Below are positions 47,594-60,058 of a stretch of DNA of 64,000 nt, piece after piece. Below the pieces are notes generated by a model, which was not told where the DNA came from, did not search any database, and was given only the letters and a program-made list of their open reading frames with translations. Made by a program: the position numbers and the translations under genes. Every line of letters starts with the position of its first letter. Within the stretch, counting starts at the first letter, position 1. The stretch is from Pseudisothecium myosuroides (lineage: Eukaryota > Streptophyta > Bryopsida > Hypnales > Lembophyllaceae): contig OX637290.1 of assembly GCA_951799445.1 (NCBI GenBank), positions 64,501 to 128,500 on the forward strand. The letters run 5' to 3'.

Positions 47594-49153
47594 TTGCCTT
47601 GGATTCCCAATTTTTTTTGGGTGGGGGGATTGCCTTATGCATCTTTTTATCATTTTTCTTCCCTCCAAGCTACATTTTTTGCCAGTAAGTTGATCATCCA
47701 AAGTCGCTATAATCTAAAAATGTAGAAGCCAATACTTTCTAATTAATTCTATGCATGCTAGATATAATAGTTTCTACTTTTGTTTGGTTGAAATTAAAAA
47801 TTTCAAACATAGGAATGTGCAAAAGAATATCAAAGTGTAACAATTTAGCCAAAACCTCCATCATCAAGAGGTTGCCAAGCCTTGAGGAATTAAAGAGTTG
47901 TAGTAGGCAAAATTTCAACAATTCTTGAGTATTTCGAAAAAAAGAGGACTAGAAAGTAGAAGATAGCCCCTAAATAAGTATATCTTACAAATTATGACCA
48001 TTTGAGATTTGATATGTGGAACTAGACCAAAATCAACATTTGAATCAAAGGAGATCAAATATAGCTTGATAAGGCTCTATGCACATTTAATCCCTCAAGG
48101 ACTAATCTAATGTAGTCCAAATTAAAAAAAATTGTGAAGATCTATTATAAAATGCAACTTAGAACAATATTTGAATGATGACTCTCAATCAAAAGTTGTA
48201 GAATATGATTTATAGATCAAATCCATATGATTAGATCAATAAATATCCTAAACCAATATTTATCAATAACATCTGAAGTCAAAAATTGAAAATCCCTTTT
48301 CAAATCAATTGTAGACTGAATATTTATGATATTTATAAAAAAAATCTTGAAGTTCAACATGTTAAGTTCTAATCATAGTAATTTTTGAAGACTTTTATTT
48401 CACTTTTCTATTCAAGTTGTTTTTGGGAGCATCTTTTTTTTAATTGAAGAGTTTACTTATTGAGACCAAATCTACCAATACCTATTGAATGGTAGAATAT
48501 TAGCAAAGCAATGTCTTCACAATCTATAGTATACAAACGTTAAAGGACTAATACATGTTTCTTTAACCCCTAAAGTTCTATGACTATGTTTTCACCAAGA
48601 ATGCTTCAAAATTGCCATTTTCAATATCAATATCAAATTTTAGAATTTTTTTTTTACACATGTAACCGTAGGATCTTGTAGTAAATTGATTTGAGAACAT
48701 GCAGTAAAAATTTCAGAAATTTCCATTGTACGGATTCATTTGCAAGATATAAAGCGTTGAAATGCACTAAAATCATTTTTTTGGCCTTGCAAAAAAATGG
48801 GCAGCTGCACTTCAAATGCTCACTTTTCTATGAAAAAATGTCAAAAATGGTGGTCCTTCTTTGTATTCAATTTTCTAGACAAGTTGTCTACATGCTTGAA
48901 AAATGTTAGATCATTTGGAATTGTACAACATATACGAAAAATATAGTAAGTAGAAGAAAATAGAGAATGATTCAATATACTAATTTCTTAATAATTTAGT
49001 TGTGAAATTGAAAAATGCTAATCCCAATGGTTTTAATGTTTTAATAAACAATCTACATCATATGATTTTATTTTATTTCCAAAATACTAAAAATTGAGTT
49101 AAATAAATGCCTTCAAAGTTTATTTTAGAATAGAGACTATATAACTGCCCACA
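47594..49153. repeat. Long duplicated segment C, copy 2
   Basis: Counterpart of 18953-20515, very similar throughout. The identity begins abruptly at 'ttgccttggattccca'. Confidence 0.92.
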
Positions 49154-49496
49154 AACTAAGTTTCCTCCTAACTTTCATTTCATTGATGAAAATGGAATGA
49201 TTCAAAGCTTTCCACAGATGTACAAGTTTGACAAATCAATTTCAAATTTTTGTTCTTGAAAGGAGTGATTTTTATTTATCTGCCCATATTGCCCATTTAC
49301 CCAAAAAAATAACGTACTAGGCCATAACTTTTGACTTGTATTTTCAAATGTCATGAAATTTAGTGCACATGATAGATATTCCTAGTCTCTACCTTCTATT
49401 AAAATTTCATCCAAAAATATGCAAATCTCTAGTCACATATACCTACCCAAAATTTCTATATAGCCAAAAAATGCAGGTTGGTCCTTTAAGGGTTAA
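48563..49496 (+). mobile_element. TTAA-family MITE, complete
   Basis: TTAACCCCTAAAG at the left, GGTCCTTTAAGGGTTAA at the right; 934 bases. Reference copy for the truncated 19925-20515. Confidence 0.8.
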
Positions 49497-50330
49497 AAAA
49501 ATGTGAATGAAAAAACTCATTTTTGTAAGCTTTGGATGTATTTCCATTCATCTGTTGTTCAAAATTTGCACTTGTGATCCTTTATGGATCAAAGATTGAC
49601 AACATCAAGAAATTTAAAAATTTTAATGTCTAAAATACCAAAAAATTCCATAGAGACTCCAATCATATTTTTTAATTTTAATTTCTTCAATTTGATGTTT
49701 TAACCACTTTTAAATTCTATTTTTTCTATTGCAATAAGAAAATTTAGATATTATATTAGAGTTCCACTTTAGTGTTATTGACAAATTGTCATTAGTACAA
49801 TGCATGGGATCAAAGTATTCAAAATATTTATTCAACATTGTAATTATAAACAGAATTGACTACTTTATGAAGTCGCCTTTTGCTTCTTCTTTTATTTAGA
49901 TGGCTTCAAATTTGAAAAGATATGAAAGGCTAAGTTACTATATATAATTGAAGAAAATAATACAAGAATGATTTTTATATTAGATTATTTCAAAGTATGC
50001 TCAAAATACTTTCAAATTTGTTTCAAGTTCACGTAGGAATTCAATTAGTTCTTTCTAATTACAAGATAACGAGATTAAAGTTTAGAGATATAATACTACA
50101 TATACAAAATATCAAAATTTTCAAATGTGTGTTTTAATGTAGAAATTTAGATTATAAATATAAATTATCCCCCACAAATTTCAGGATTAATTAACCCACT
50201 TTCTATTTAGGCAAATATGCCATGGTTAGCTTCAGGACTTGTCAGTATAGCACTACAATCTATTAAAACACACATCGCATAAATAGTTCACTTTTCATTG
50301 TGAGCATGTCCTTTTCATCATCCCTTAAAC
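49497..50330. other. AT-rich DNA without recognisable features
   Basis: Nothing supported here. Confidence 0.5.
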
Positions 50331-50332
50331 AG

Positions 50333-50559
50333 GAAGGTGTCAGGTGTTTGTGCATGAATCTAGGAATAGTGAGATTGCTTTAGTCAGGGCTGAAATTAAA
50401 AATTTAGCCCCCATAGATTGTCTAGCCCAGAGGGGCAAAAGTTATAGAGCTCCCAGTGATGAAGAGCGCTTCTTAGTTATTGATTCTAAGTTAGTACTGA
50501 CCGCTGACCATGGGGTCGGTAGCATGCCCACATACCACGACAACGATGACACCAAATAA
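50333..50559 (+). other. Possible terminal exon, unidentified
   Basis: Acceptor 'cccttaaacag' precedes a 75-codon open frame ending in TAA. It contains 'VFVHESRNSEIALVRAEI' and 'DEERFLVIDSKLVLTADHG'. The amino-acid composition is protein-like and GC is above the flanks. No family recognised and no partner exon found. Confidence 0.3.
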
Positions 50560-50698
50560 CTTCTTTACTGTACACTAAATAGTGAAATTAGGGGGCCCCA
50601 TACTAATTCCCCAACATTCTACACTATATGAATGTGTATAGTTACTTTAGAAGAATGTAGTTAAGCATTAGAGGAGATTTGGGCTTCTAAGAGACTAC

Positions 50699-51277
50699 AA
50701 GTTCCCAGACTGTGGGAACTCTCTAGGAATGTTGAGATGCTACCAAATGACCAGTCTAACGTGGCCAAGCGACTGCCACGTCAGATTTTTTTTTTGAATT
50801 TTTTTAATATTCTTTTAATATTTTAATAACTTTATTTTTGTTTTATTTTTTAATAATTTTTTTTTCTGACAGTAGGGGCTAGTTCCTAGCAATGATCCCA
50901 AAACTAGTGTATGGAATTTAGTGCATTATGCTGCCTAGTTTAGGGAATTTGGTTCAGCATGCTACCTTCTAAACAAACAAACATCAACTTTGGCTACCTT
51001 GAGAGTAAGGGGCATTAAAAAAAATAGAAAAAAAAGGATTCTGTAAGTTGTAAAGGATGATTGGGAATACTATAATTCAAAATTGACTAAATAGATGGTA
51101 ATTCCAATGTAGAGGAAGTAACAAATTGGCTATCAAATTCTATTGGTTGTTGCAGTCTTTACTAAAATATAATTTTTTGAGAATTTTCTCTAATATACTT
51201 TTAGCTACCGAAAATTTTAAGTAGCAATAAAGCAAATTTTAGCTAGTTTTGTGAACGCTAGTTCCCAGCATTGGGAA
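50699..51277. repeat. Pair of similar short palindromes
   Basis: 'gttcccagactgtgggaac' near 50700 and 'gttcccagcattgggaac' near 51259 are near-perfect palindromes of the same GTTCCCA core, about 560 bases apart. 'ctagttcctagcaatgatccc' near 50879 is a weaker relative. They may mark the ends of one element. Confidence 0.5.
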
Positions 51278-51542
51278 CAGCCTTGAAATGGTCTTCCAGA
51301 GGCTCATATTTCCTCTAATGTAAGAATTATGTGTATGACATGGGTTGATGCACTGATTTCTGGTTTGGAATTAGAGATTGGCATGTGCCTCCATTTGGAC
51401 AAGCATTATTCATGAGGTAACTTCTATGGGGTAAAGCAACCTAATTGTCAAGGCAACCCAATTTCACTATTCAGAGTAGTTACTCTTGCTCCAAATGAAA
51501 TCAAGAACTTTATTGCAACCCCTCATGCGCTCCTCACTGCAG

Positions 51543-51665
51543 GCTAAGCTAGACTTAACAAATCAGAGTGAAGCAAGCTTTGAGGCAATGCCGGTGTCGG
51601 TTGGTCTCCCATTGTATGACTTCGCCCCGGCACCCCCTTTCCACCCCTCAGGGATTGGAGGCTAG
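51543..51665 (+). other. Possible terminal exon, unidentified
   Basis: After the acceptor 'cctcactgcag', 40 codons run to TAG, including 'VGLPLYDFAPAPPFHPSG'. Composition suggests coding; no family recognised. Confidence 0.25.
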
Positions 51666-51947
51666 GGTGGAGCAAGCTGCACCTTAGGCGGGCAGGCAAA
51701 CAACATCATTACTAATGCGACATTATTAATATTTGTTTCTATCCCTTGATTTTCCATTTGTCCAACAGTAGTTAAGGTGAAAACAGCCATTCCCGTCCTT
51801 GTTCCTATTCCTTTTCTAGTTGAGTGCCTTTAAAGCTTCCCTCCATTTACATGAATGTGTCCTCCAAATGTTTGATTCTTATTGGCTGATGCATTTCAAA
51901 GACACATTATGATTTTGTGAAGAACTAATTTTTGCCAAATTTTCAAG

Positions 51948-52195
51948 GCAAGAGTGGAGATGCTCTGAGAGGGGAAAGAGAAGGCCGGAGCCTGACAAAT
52001 GCTAGAATTGATTGCTTTTCATCCAAATTCCAGAGGGGAGCAGATATCTGGAAGGCTAGAGCAGATGCTCTTATTGATCCAAAACTCTACAAATATCAAT
52101 CTATTACAAGCACACCAGATACGCCACTAGATGGCGAAGCTGTAGGATGTTGCCTACTCCAGCAGGTTACTTGGGTAGTCAGCTTGGGTTTATAA
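51948..52195 (+). other. Possible exon, unidentified
   Basis: After 'aaattttcaag' a frame stays open to TAA at 52193. It contains 'FQRGADIWKARADALIDPKL' and 'TPDTPLDGEAVG'. GC is clearly raised. It lies about 280 bases beyond the 51543 candidate, same strand. No family recognised. Confidence 0.25.
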
Positions 52196-52328
52196 TAATA
52201 TTCTTTTATTCCAAAATGACCAAGGCCTTTTTTGAGCTTCTAAAAATTTATTTTAATTTGAATAAAAAGCCAACATTTTGGTAAGTTTATCAATTTTGTT
52301 GCATTGTAATCATAAAAATTCCAAAAAA

Positions 52329-52474
52329 TTCCAAAAAATTCCAAAAAAAAAAATATATCATTGTCAATATCATCAAAAAATTGGAAATTGCCAAAAATTA
52401 CACTGACTCTCATCAAATTAGCAGTTTTTTGATGATATTGACAATGATATATATATTTTTTTGGAATTTTTTGG
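52329..52474. repeat. Foldback with about 50-base arms
   Basis: 'tatcattgtcaatatcatc' at 52355 is inverted at 52430 ('gatgatattgacaatgata'), with flanking 'attccaaaaaatt' runs also paired. The loop is about 44 bases. Probably a small foldback element; the chance frame across it (52240-52479, minus) is not a gene. Confidence 0.85.
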
Positions 52475-52479
52475 ATCAA

Positions 52480-53100
52480 TTATGTGCATCATGAGCTCTA
52501 GTCTTTGGACAAAAGAAGTTGAATTTAAAAACGCATTATACAACTGCAAAATATAAATCAAATGCATTGTCTAATTCAACAAATATTTCAAATGCAAAGG
52601 CACGAAGATGTAACAATGGTCCATATTGCAACCTATTCTCTCTCTACAATGGCTAATGCTATCCCATGCTCTCAAATAAAAAAAAAAATCAAATATTGTG
52701 AGAACAAACATCATTTGTATGTTTGTCAAACTATTGGTATTTTAAATTCTATAAGCGGCAATTTCCTTCAATTTTGGGGTACAACAATTTGAAATGATGT
52801 ATACCAACATGCCAAGGCACAAAAACTTTTTTCGGAGTTCTAAGAAAAAATTGACAAAAATAAAAGAATTCCAAATCATGTTGAACAAAACTGAGTTTTA
52901 GACATGGCTAACTTTGAAATTGATTTTCTTTCAAATCACAATTATTTTTTTCTTCAAACTTCCATGGTAATGTGTAGCATGTTGTACACTAAAACTTTCG
53001 TATATACACTTTTGGATTTTGTCCATTGATGCTTATGGTATTGTTGTTTGAAAGAAAATGTTTTACACTAGTACTCGGTTTCGTTTGTCACTGTAAAGTC
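52480..53100. other. AT-rich DNA without recognisable features
   Basis: Nothing supported here. Confidence 0.45.
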
Positions 53101-55596
53101 CGTATTTATGTTTTAGAGAGATGTGAGGATGCGAGAATTAGCCAGTTATAGTGTCTTGTCCATGTGAAATTCAACATGTGAGCACATGTAACAGCCTGGC
53201 TAAATCATAAGACTTTATGTTCAGGTTTAGAAGAATCTAGATCCAATTCATGTGGAATTTGGACTAGTTATGTGAAAACCTGTAAATGTTGAAGAATACA
53301 AACCAGAATGCAAAGTAGAAGAAGGGCGAGATGATTAGAGCTTACAGAAAGGTGCTTTTAGGATAAAAGCATGCCAAGAGATCAACAACAGCGCTAATCA
53401 TCCACGACAAACCCTGGTACCAGATTAATTTCCCCCTTGGGCGGAAATTATTATGGAACTGCTAAATTTAGCATCCTTATTGGAGGTTTGGTTTTGCCCT
53501 TGGCTTTTGGACACTTCTTAGAAGATTGCCTAAAAATTTCGGGATTTTATAAAACTCCACGATGACTCCATGAAAAGTCAACCGCCTTTGAAACTGATGA
53601 TAATTTCATAGAAATTATCCAAAGTGTGGTAAAATCTCACTAAAAATTAGATTAAAGTTTTATATATAAAATAAGCGACCAGTCAAGTTTCAAGACTTTC
53701 TGACAGTCAGAAGTACCAGAATCGATGACGACATTGAATTTAACAAGAATTTACAACATGGCAACGGGTTGACCGGTGAACCAGGAGCTGGCGGTGTCCT
53801 AATGTTGCAAACAAAGAATGTTTTCTTACTATCACGAACCTTCCGGGCAACCCTAGCCAGTCAGTTTTCTCGAGAATTTCAAATTCCATTAGTTGGAATT
53901 TTGACTTTTCTTTTAAAGTTACCTTTAGTGGTTTTTACGAGTAAGTACAACCTAGAAATGGCGGGCACGGGGTCCCCTAGACTAATCGGGGTCTTCTAAA
54001 TGCGATGGTGCAATCGATTTTCAATTTGGAGTTGTTCTCAAGAAGATAGGAAGAGTTCAGCCGTAACATTGACTTTTTTAGAGTAATTAGCGATAATTCA
54101 AGGTTAATTCACAAAATATCTTGGTGAAAATTGAAGATTAGATTTAGTTAAGATTTCAAATCTTTCCTTTAAAAGCCAATTTAGATTAAACTAATAATAT
54201 TTGGAAATATCCTAGGGTTAATCACAAAATATCTCAAGGTCAAAGTAGTTAATATCCTAAATATCTTTGGGAAAAATCTTACATTTTATTTGGACAAGAT
54301 TTTCTTGCTAATTAAGGCTTGTTCTAGAAAATTCTAAGAATTAAATAAAGATTATTTAGCAAATATCTTAGGATAGTTTAGAATTTAGCTTTAGGTAGTT
54401 TTTGAGTAAAAGAATCAAATATCTCATGGTAAACTAAGTGGTGGGGCCTTCTAACAAGTGTATAAGACCTCCCCGCAAAGTTTCTCATACCCCCATTCTT
54501 TCATTATCTGCCTACCGACACTCTGTCGGAGTGTAGAGACTCTCTTTTTTCATTTTGCTTACCAGCTTAGTCGGAAGCATTTAGTTAGACCAAATTTTGG
54601 TCATCTTTTGTTCATTTTGCTTTCTTTGCCTTCTTTAAGTGGAGGAATTGGTTAGAGGACTCGGGGTTCCCTTTTCAACCATCAAAACCACACTAAAATC
54701 ATACTTTTGGGAGATTTCATCCCCCAAAACTTACATATCATCTTTTGTGTACTAATTTTATGTTGTAACAACCATTAAACTAGAATTCTTAAGGTGGTGA
54801 AGCTAGTCTTTACCAAAAGATTCTAATACTCATAACACCGGCCAAACTTCTTTGTATAACAAAGTTTGGTTTTGACTTAACTCTTAAAGTTCGGTTTAAA
54901 CACTGTCATGTGTACCTCCTTTAGGAATTAAACGATTGATACTTTGGAAATCCTTTTAATCCTTAATGTTCGATTCAAACACTTTCATGTGTACATCCTT
55001 TAGGAATTGAAACATTCCTGCAGCCACTTGGAACCATAATTCACAAGTTTTAGCCTGGGGTTGTTCCTGCACGGCAAAGCTTTGACCTTAAGACCATTTA
55101 CCTCAAAGAAAAAAAAGGTTGGAAAATACCCTTGGTTGTTGGGCTACTTAAGCTAAAACACCAAATCAAGTGGTTCCCTTTCTTTCTGCCAAAATTTGCT
55201 CACTTTGTTTGTTTTGCTTCCATTGCCAAATTGTGGATTTAGTTGATAGTCTATTTTTTGCCTTAGTTTAGTTTATCTTTGCCTTTGTTAGTTTAGATCA
55301 CTTTGTTTAAGTTTATCCCTCAAAACCCAAAAACAATTACTTAGTTTGCTTGGTTTAGTCATTCCCTAGAAAATCATAAAGAACCTTAGTTTAGAACCCT
55401 CTGCTTTAAGTTACCAAAAAACCCAAAAAAATCATTTAGAATTGCTTCAATTAGTTAAGTTTTCAACACTCTTAGATTTAGTTAATTCCCTTTTAGTTTT
55501 AGTCTCAAGAACCCATAACCGTTAGTTAGTTAGTTAGTTAGAGTTCAATCATTTTCCTAATATTTTTAGTTTAGTTTAGTTTTTATAGTTTATCAA
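53101..55596. other. Medium-GC region with LTR-retrotransposon-like scraps
   Basis: 'tgtaacagcctggctaaatc' at 53188 looks like the start of a plant LTR. 'tggtaccagatt' at 53415 recalls an initiator-Met primer-binding site. 'tgtaacaacc' recurs at 54765. No matching LTR pair and no gag/pol coding sequence was found, so this is only suggestive. The frame 53769-53999 is unrecognised. Confidence 0.25.
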
Positions 55597-55735
55597 GCCA
55601 GAACGAGCAAGTATTCAAAAGCCAGAACGAGCCAATATTCAAAAGCTAGAACGAGCCAGTATTCAAAAGCCAGAACGAGCCAGTATTCAAAGCCAAAATA
55701 AGCCAATTAACAAAAGCCAGAACGAGCTAGCTGAG
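55597..55735. repeat. 24-base tandem repeat, about 5.8 units
   Basis: Units of the type GCCAGAACGAGCCAGTATTC plus AAAA. The spacing is 24 bases except one unit of 23, and the fifth unit is the most diverged. It ends where GC rises sharply (55735-55990). Confidence 0.9.
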
Positions 55736-55995
55736 TTACGAGGCGGGTATCGGAGCGCGGGAACGGGGGTTCTTGATCGGGAATGGAGGGGGAACGCAAC
55801 CAGTTACGACGCGCCACCTGGCGCCCCCACGCAATCCAACCCCGTCAGCAGTGGTGGTGACTAGTGAGTCCAACCCTTTGCGATTTAAGTCCAGAGTCCA
55901 GCCTTCGCGATTCAAGTCCAGAGTCCAGCCCATAAATTCAATTCCAGAGTCCGGGTTCCAAATTTCAGACCATCAAGCCATCAAGGTGATCTAGT
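55736..55995. other. GC-richer block with short internal repeats
   Basis: 'gattcaagtccagagtccagcc' type units (15-25 bases) repeat three to four times at 55875-55955, giving simple-repeat peptides ('GWTLDLNR') on the minus strand. Not a gene. Confidence 0.45.
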
Positions 55996-56294
55996 CACTC
56001 AAAATAATCTTTTAGAATTCACATACCAAAACTTTGAAACAAAATCAAGAACTAAAGGTTGGCCGTTGCTCGCCACACCAAACCATTTTTTATTCTTGTC
56101 CTACAAATTTGGGGATTGACAACTAAAAATTCAACTCACTTTGAACATTCCAATTCACAACTCTCCAACTCCATAGCCAACTCCAAATGACAACAAAACT
56201 CGAAGCAAAACATACTTAAAGAAGACAAAGTGGCGGCTTGGGAATGAATTAGATTAAAAAACTAATTTTTCCTAAAGAATCTAACTATTCACGT

Positions 56295-56540
56295 GTGATT
56301 GTTGTTTTGTTTTTCACTATTCATTTTGGATTTGGCATGGTTTTTTATTATTTTTCTATTCATTTTGTTTTGTTTTGTTGTGCTTTTACTATTCATTTTA
56401 GACTTGTTTTGGTTTTTATTCTGTTACTATTCATTTTCTATTCATTTCGGGACAAATTGTATTTTTTTATTCTTTTCTTTACTATTCATTCACTATTCAT
56501 TGGGAATAGTTCTTTGGTTCTATTCCTTTTACTATTGAAG
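56295..56540. repeat. T-rich block with repeated TACTATTCATTT
   Basis: 'ctattcatt' recurs at least seven times at irregular 10-40 base spacing. Open frames here are hydrophobic by base composition only and are not called. Confidence 0.7.
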
Positions 56541-56999
56541 AATTTGGTTTTTTCTATCAATTAGTATTTTTGGAAGGAATTAGTAGGATGAATGTTGATT
56601 TAGGTTTTGTTTTATTGGGCCTAGTAAGCCAAATAGAAAAAGACAAAAAGTCAACAAAAACATTAATTAATCCAACAAAAATTAATAAACTAATGAATAA
56701 CAAATATTCATTGGAATATTATTAAATTGAAAGATATTAATCTTTTAAATTAATTCTCAAATGAAGTAAACTTTCAAATGTATTTGGTAATAGGGCCTTT
56801 AAGTTTAGTTTATTCTAAAAGAATTGTTTAAAGCCAACTAGAGCCATTAGAAATTTAACATAAATTTCTAAACTCAAAAGGATTTAGGTTAAATATTTCC
56901 AACTAACCATCTTCTGTAGGAAATTAGCTCACAAGAATGTAGAAAGGGAAATCTTCCAAACATTCTGACACCGAAATTGCATAAATAGACGGAGCACAC

Positions 57000-57080
57000 A
57001 TGATGGAAGACGACGGCTATTTGGAATCCATTATGATAGTGATCTGCGATGACGGGACTATGGCCACGATGGATACAGAG
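57000..57080 (+). other. Possible first coding exon
   Basis: ATG at 57000 opens 27 codons ('MMEDDGYLESIMIVICDDG') ending exactly at a good donor GAG|gtatgt, in a short GC-richer patch. No next exon identified. Low confidence. Confidence 0.2.
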
Positions 57081-57125
57081 GTATGTTAATTTTACCCTTT
57101 TCTTTTGCTTTGTTTTTGTTTTCAA

Positions 57126-57900
57126 ATTGAAGTTAGAATCTTTGCTATTAGAAGTTAGTTTTTAAATTAGAATTTTAGAATAAGTAATCTAGAGGTTATA
57201 AAACCAAATTATACTTAAAATTTAACCCCATCACTAATAATTAACCTTAACCTTTTATCCAACCTTTCATCGAACATTTTAATTTAAGATTTTCATCCAA
57301 AGGAATCTTTAAGGAAACTTTTTAGGTAGGAATCAAACAAAGAATCTATAAAGATTCCAAAATCCCTTTTTACTTTTGAAAATACATTATTTTTGAAGGA
57401 TAAAAGGTTGGATGAAGTTTGAGACCAAATTCGGATGAAAAACATCCAATTAGGTCAACATTCCGATTAAACTTAAGAATTCATAACTTAAGAGAACTAA
57501 TAAGTTAACCTTAAAACTTACAATTATTTTGAGTTGATTTGCTATTTTAGATTAGTGAATGAAAGTTAGCACAAGTAAGTGGCCAAAACTTTCCCCGTGA
57601 TAACTTTGATAGGAATCTTGGAATCTAGTTTTTTTTAACACTTTGGGAAGGAAAAATTATATTCTAAAAGGCTACTTAGATACAATTTTAGTTAGATTAG
57701 ATTTTGTTTTCTCTTGCTGTTTTTTACCTAACTATAACATTTTAACTAGTTAACCAATAGTTTTTTCTTAGAATTAGCGGAATTTTACAGGATTATCAAT
57801 CACAAAAAATGTCCATTTCTTAGAAGGCAAACACTTATTTAGGAACACCCAATTAAGAGTAAATCTCCAACAAAACAGCCGCTAGAGCCCGTGTGTAACT
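57126..57900. other. AT-rich DNA without recognisable features
   Basis: Nothing supported here. Confidence 0.45.
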
Positions 57901-57999
57901 TTCTGACTCAGGGGTGGAGTTAGAAACACTCACAGCACCTTTGGCCTTTTGTACTTTTTCCTTATCAATGGAATTTGCCCATTTGTTTCAAAAAAAAAA
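57901..57999 (+). mobile_element. LINE-like 3' end with poly(A)
   Basis: 'ttggccttttgtactttttc', 'atcaatggaatttgccc' and 'tttcaaaaaaaaa' have the look of plant L1-type LINE 3' ends, heavily 5'-truncated. Confidence 0.5.
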
Positions 58000-59470
58000 T
58001 TGGTTTAGATCTTGTATTTTAGTAGTTGGGTAGATGTATAGATGAGTGTCTCAATAAAGCAATCACAAAGATGTTTTCAAAAAATGTTAGCATTACAAAG
58101 GCTCTAGGCCAAAATTGGTGCCTTTTTTTTACCATTTTTTTTCCAAGAAATACTTAACAATTGGATTATGAAGTTGATTTAAGAACCATTTAAGTAGTTG
58201 ATTTAAAAAACTTCAATTTTTAATAGGAATAAGGGAGTTTTTAAGTGTACTATATGGACTTGTCACAATTGAATAAAACATTACACATGGAGTTTTTTGA
58301 AAATATAGATATATTTAAATGTTTTCTAGTGACTTTAATACGAGTGCTTCAACCGTTTTGCTTGAATGAAATGCTTTCAATATTATAAGAAATTCTTTTA
58401 ATATAGAATAAAGTACTTTTTAGTACTGAACCCCTAAACATCTATGCATCCAAAAAGTGGATGTGCCTTGGTCAACCTTGTTTGTAACTTTTGAAATAAC
58501 TATTTTTGAAATTTGATTTAAACTAAGAAAATGAAGTTTGACAAGTTTTGCTTCTATTTCATTTCAAAATTTTGAAAAATGTCCTAAATTGAAAGAATTA
58601 TTGCAATTGGAAGTCCCATATATTAGAATCCAAATAACACAATATGGTGTGTTTTTCATTCAAATTTTCTCTTAAAAGAATTAATTTTTAATTTAAATTA
58701 CAAAATCATTTTTTTCATTTTATCTTTCATTTATGGTAAAAAGTTTAGATTATTCTAATATATATTATAATTGTTATAATTTAGTTTCTACATTTAGATT
58801 TTAAAAATCACGATATTTTTATTTTCCTACCAAAATTGTTCCAAAAAATCAAAATGAATAGAAAATGAATTTTTTCAATATGATAAATTATCGAAATTTT
58901 ATTAATCTATCAAATAAAAAGAATAATTTGTTTTGATAGTCCAATTTGACTTCAAGGTCTTTGTTGTGGTTGTTTTGGGTGTAAAAAATAAAATAATGAA
59001 TTGAAAATTTTGCACACAGTTAATCTCTATTACTACTTTTACCTCTTGAAAAAATTTCTTATTCTTTGGATTGTTTTTGCTATTTATACTCATTTAGTTG
59101 CAGTTTTTGCAAGAAAAATGATAGCAATTATGATTTTTCCCAAAAGAAATTGAAATTTCTCATAGTTATGTACAATTTATAGTTCCAAGTAGTGAAAATA
59201 TAAGCTTTATATTTGAACCCAATTTGAGTGGCTAAATTAAGCTTAGATAGATAATTTGACCATTACACAATGGATCAAGTCTTTTAGAGATTTAAATGAA
59301 GGTCAAATTTTGGGGATGTTTTTTTCATAATTATTTATTACAATCATTAATTTCTTTTCTCCTATTGTATTTTACTTTAGAAGATTATGGTGGTCTATTT
59401 TTAACTTTGAAATTTTTTCTATTTTATTTCTAACGTAGTAGCCATCAAAGTGAATTTCCTTCAATTTCAG
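58000..59470. other. AT-rich DNA without recognisable features
   Basis: Nothing supported here. Confidence 0.45.
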
Positions 59471-59704
59471 TGACTTGTTGTGGTGCCATAGGTGCCGCTT
59501 TTGAGACACTCATCCATGAAACTACCTAGTTAGGTAGGGTCCTATGATTATTTGGACCAAGAAAGGTCCTTTGTTTAGCAGCTTTGTTTAGTTCTTGTTG
59601 TTTTGTGTTCTAATATTGTTTCCTGTACTCTCATCTCTATGGGCTTGGATGTTTCTCTCTTGGCTCTTTTTAATGCAATGGTTTTTTCCATTTGTTAAAA
59701 AAAA
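59471..59704 (+). mobile_element. LINE-like 3' end with poly(A)
   Basis: 'gtttagttcttgttgttttg', 'ggcttggatgtttctctc', 'tttttaatgcaatgg' and 'ccatttgttaaaaaaaa' resemble a plant LINE tail. 5'-truncated, noncoding. Confidence 0.55.
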
Positions 59705-60058
59705 GATGTAATCTTTCAATTAAAAAAATTTGTATTTGATGAGTGAAAATGATCTGCTTGATGAGATTCCACATGAGTGAGTCTGTACAGCTGCTCATTG
59801 ATGACAAGCCTTTGGGGATTTAATTTGAGAAAGCTTTAATTCATTAATGAGCAATTGGACTTGTTTCCAATCCATTGTCTTACTATATTGTACTTCTTGA
59901 AAGAATATAGTGAGCTTACAATTAATAGAGCACCTTGGACAAAGCTTTGAGCTTCAATGCCCTTCAGAATCTCTACAAACTCATGAGAGCCTTCATAGGA
60001 ATATTACATGCTATGAGCATGAATATTAGGATTTCTACGGCATTCTTTGGTCTATCTT

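Noticed and set aside
53188..54775. LTR retrotransposon bounded by TGTAACARCC
   Set aside because: The two TGTAACARCC strings are not followed by similar sequence, no LTR pair or gag/pol frame is seen, and the possible primer-binding site is only a short match.
56295..56564. Hydrophobic frames resembling membrane proteins
   Set aside because: Produced by the T-rich TACTATTCATTT repeats; Phe/Leu/Ile content follows base composition.
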